DNA from: JBDREF01 sp043820045
GTDB lineage: Bacteria; Planctomycetota; Phycisphaerae; Sedimentisphaerales; Anaerobacaceae
Assembly (NCBI GenBank): GCA_043820045.1
Contig: JBDREF010000134.1
Span: forward strand, 1-5,912
Reading direction: 5' to 3'
DNA: 5,912 nt
Numbering within the stretch: position 1 is the stretch's first letter; every line of letters begins with the position of its first letter. A model generated the notes under the pieces. That model was not told the origin of the DNA. It saw nothing but the letters and a program-made list of their open reading frames with translations, and made no database searches. A program made the position numbers and the translations under genes. Shown piece by piece: positions 5,246-5,912 of this stretch.

Positions 5246-5912
5246 ATGGCAGAGAGAATACAACTTTCGAGACGACAGTTTTTGAAAACCGGTTTCGCTG
5301 CTGCGGGTTGCGGCTTGTTGGGATTCGGCCGTAACTGGGCCGGTGCGGCGCCCGCCGCCGGTGCCAGGCCCAATGTTCTGTTCATTGCAGTGGACGATAT
5401 GAACAACGACCTGGGCTGCTTCGGGCATCCGCTGGTGAAATCGCCGGGTATCGACCGGCTCGCCGCACGCGGCACGCGGTTCGACCGGGCGTACTGCCAG
5501 TTCCCGCTGTGCAGCCCCAGCCGGACCTCGCTGCTGACCGGCCTGCGCCCGGACAGCACGCGGGTGTTCGACCTGCGGTATCACTTCCGCCAGGACCTGC
5601 CCGACGTGGTAACGCTGCCGCAGATGTTCATTAACAACGGCTACTACGTCGCCCGCGTCGGCAAGATGTACCACTACGGCAATCCGGGTGACATCGGCAC
5701 CAACAGTCTCGACGACCGGGTATCGTGGACGGAGCGATTCAATCCGGCGGGACTCGATAAGACATCGCTCGAGCCCGACATCATGAACTACACGCCCAAG
5801 CGGGGACTTGGTTCGTCCATGTCGTTTCTGTCGGATGAGAAGGGCACCGACAAACAGCACACCGACGGCAAGGTGGCCGACCAGGTAATCGCGCTGCTCG
5901 AAGAACATAAGG
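5246..5912 (+). CDS. Type I sulfatase, iduronate-2-sulfatase-like, Tat-exported, N-terminal part
   Basis: The first 222 codons of a formylglycine-dependent sulfatase, running off the right edge. ATG 5246 is preferred to ATG 5240 because GAGGAG (5233-5238) is 7 nt before the former and only 1 nt before the latter. Residues 7-28 contain a twin-arginine signal (LSRRQFLKTGFAAAGCGLLG), implying export in folded form. RPNVLFIAVDDMNNDLG (41-57) carries the metal-binding Asp50-Asp51. LCSPSRTSLLTG (88-99) is the sulfatase signature, with Cys89 the residue to be converted to formylglycine and Arg93 next to it. RPDSTRVFDLRYHFRQDLPDVVTLPQMF with NNGYYVARVGKMYHYG (101-145) matches the iduronate-2-sulfatase branch rather than arylsulfatase A types. 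The C-terminal half, with the rest of the metal site, is missing, so it cannot be called intact. It should remove sulfate esters from a sulfated glycan; true substrate specificity in this branch is diverse. Confidence 0.94.
   Translation, partial: MAERIQLSRRQFLKTGFAAAGCGLLGFGRNWAGAAPAAGARPNVLFIAVDDMNNDLGCFGHPLVKSPGIDRLAARGTRFDRAYCQFPLCSPSRTSLLTGLRPDSTRVFDLRYHFRQDLPDVVTLPQMFINNGYYVARVGKMYHYGNPGDIGTNSLDDRVSWTERFNPAGLDKTSLEPDIMNYTPKRGLGSSMSFLSDEKGTDKQHTDGKVADQVIALLEEHK

Noticed and set aside
5222..5908. 228-codon minus-strand open frame opposite the sulfatase
   Set aside because: It is antisense to clear sulfatase motifs in high-GC DNA, where codon bias keeps the complementary frame open. The translation is Arg/Val-rich with no recognisable motif.

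Overview
The window looks like part of a chromosome from a free-living, polysaccharide-degrading bacterium, most plausibly a planctomycete (Phycisphaerae-like). This is inferred from gene content: a secreted GH78 rhamnosidase, a GH29 fucosidase, a twin-arginine-exported iduronate-2-sulfatase-type sulfatase and a membrane-anchored leucine-rich-repeat protein, mostly as single genes with their own leaders. Verrucomicrobiota, Lentisphaerota or Kiritimatiellota would be alternatives. No rRNA, tRNA or phylogenetic marker is present, so the assignment is tentative.

Layout. Positions 1-564 (minus) hold the first 188 codons of an alpha-L-rhamnosidase that leaves the window on the left; it begins at a GTG with a strong ribosome binding site. 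A 236-base divergent spacer separates it from a complete exported alpha-L-fucosidase (801-2342, plus). A 159-base convergent spacer follows and contains two perfect 8-bp hairpins, one resembling a dispersed REP-like palindrome. Two small multi-pass membrane proteins of unknown function lie in tandem on the minus strand (2502-2942 and 3173-3643). A divergent spacer (3644-3841) carries a good sigma70-type promoter for a complete anchored LRR protein (3842-4963, plus), which is visibly more AT-rich than the enzyme genes. A 282-base spacer with only a doubtful open frame precedes the first 222 codons of a Tat-exported sulfatase (5246-5912, plus), cut by the right edge.

How the genes may work together. 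Rhamnosidase, fucosidase and a type I sulfatase are the exo-acting activities expected for trimming sulfated, deoxysugar-rich glycans such as algal polysaccharides or mucin-like material. The three are exported, so they would act in the periplasm or at the cell surface. The two small membrane proteins and the LRR protein interrupt this group and have no evident catalytic role. I see no tight operon and no clear, demonstrably new multi-gene system. The least explained parts are the two membrane proteins, the LRR protein and the 4964-5245 spacer.
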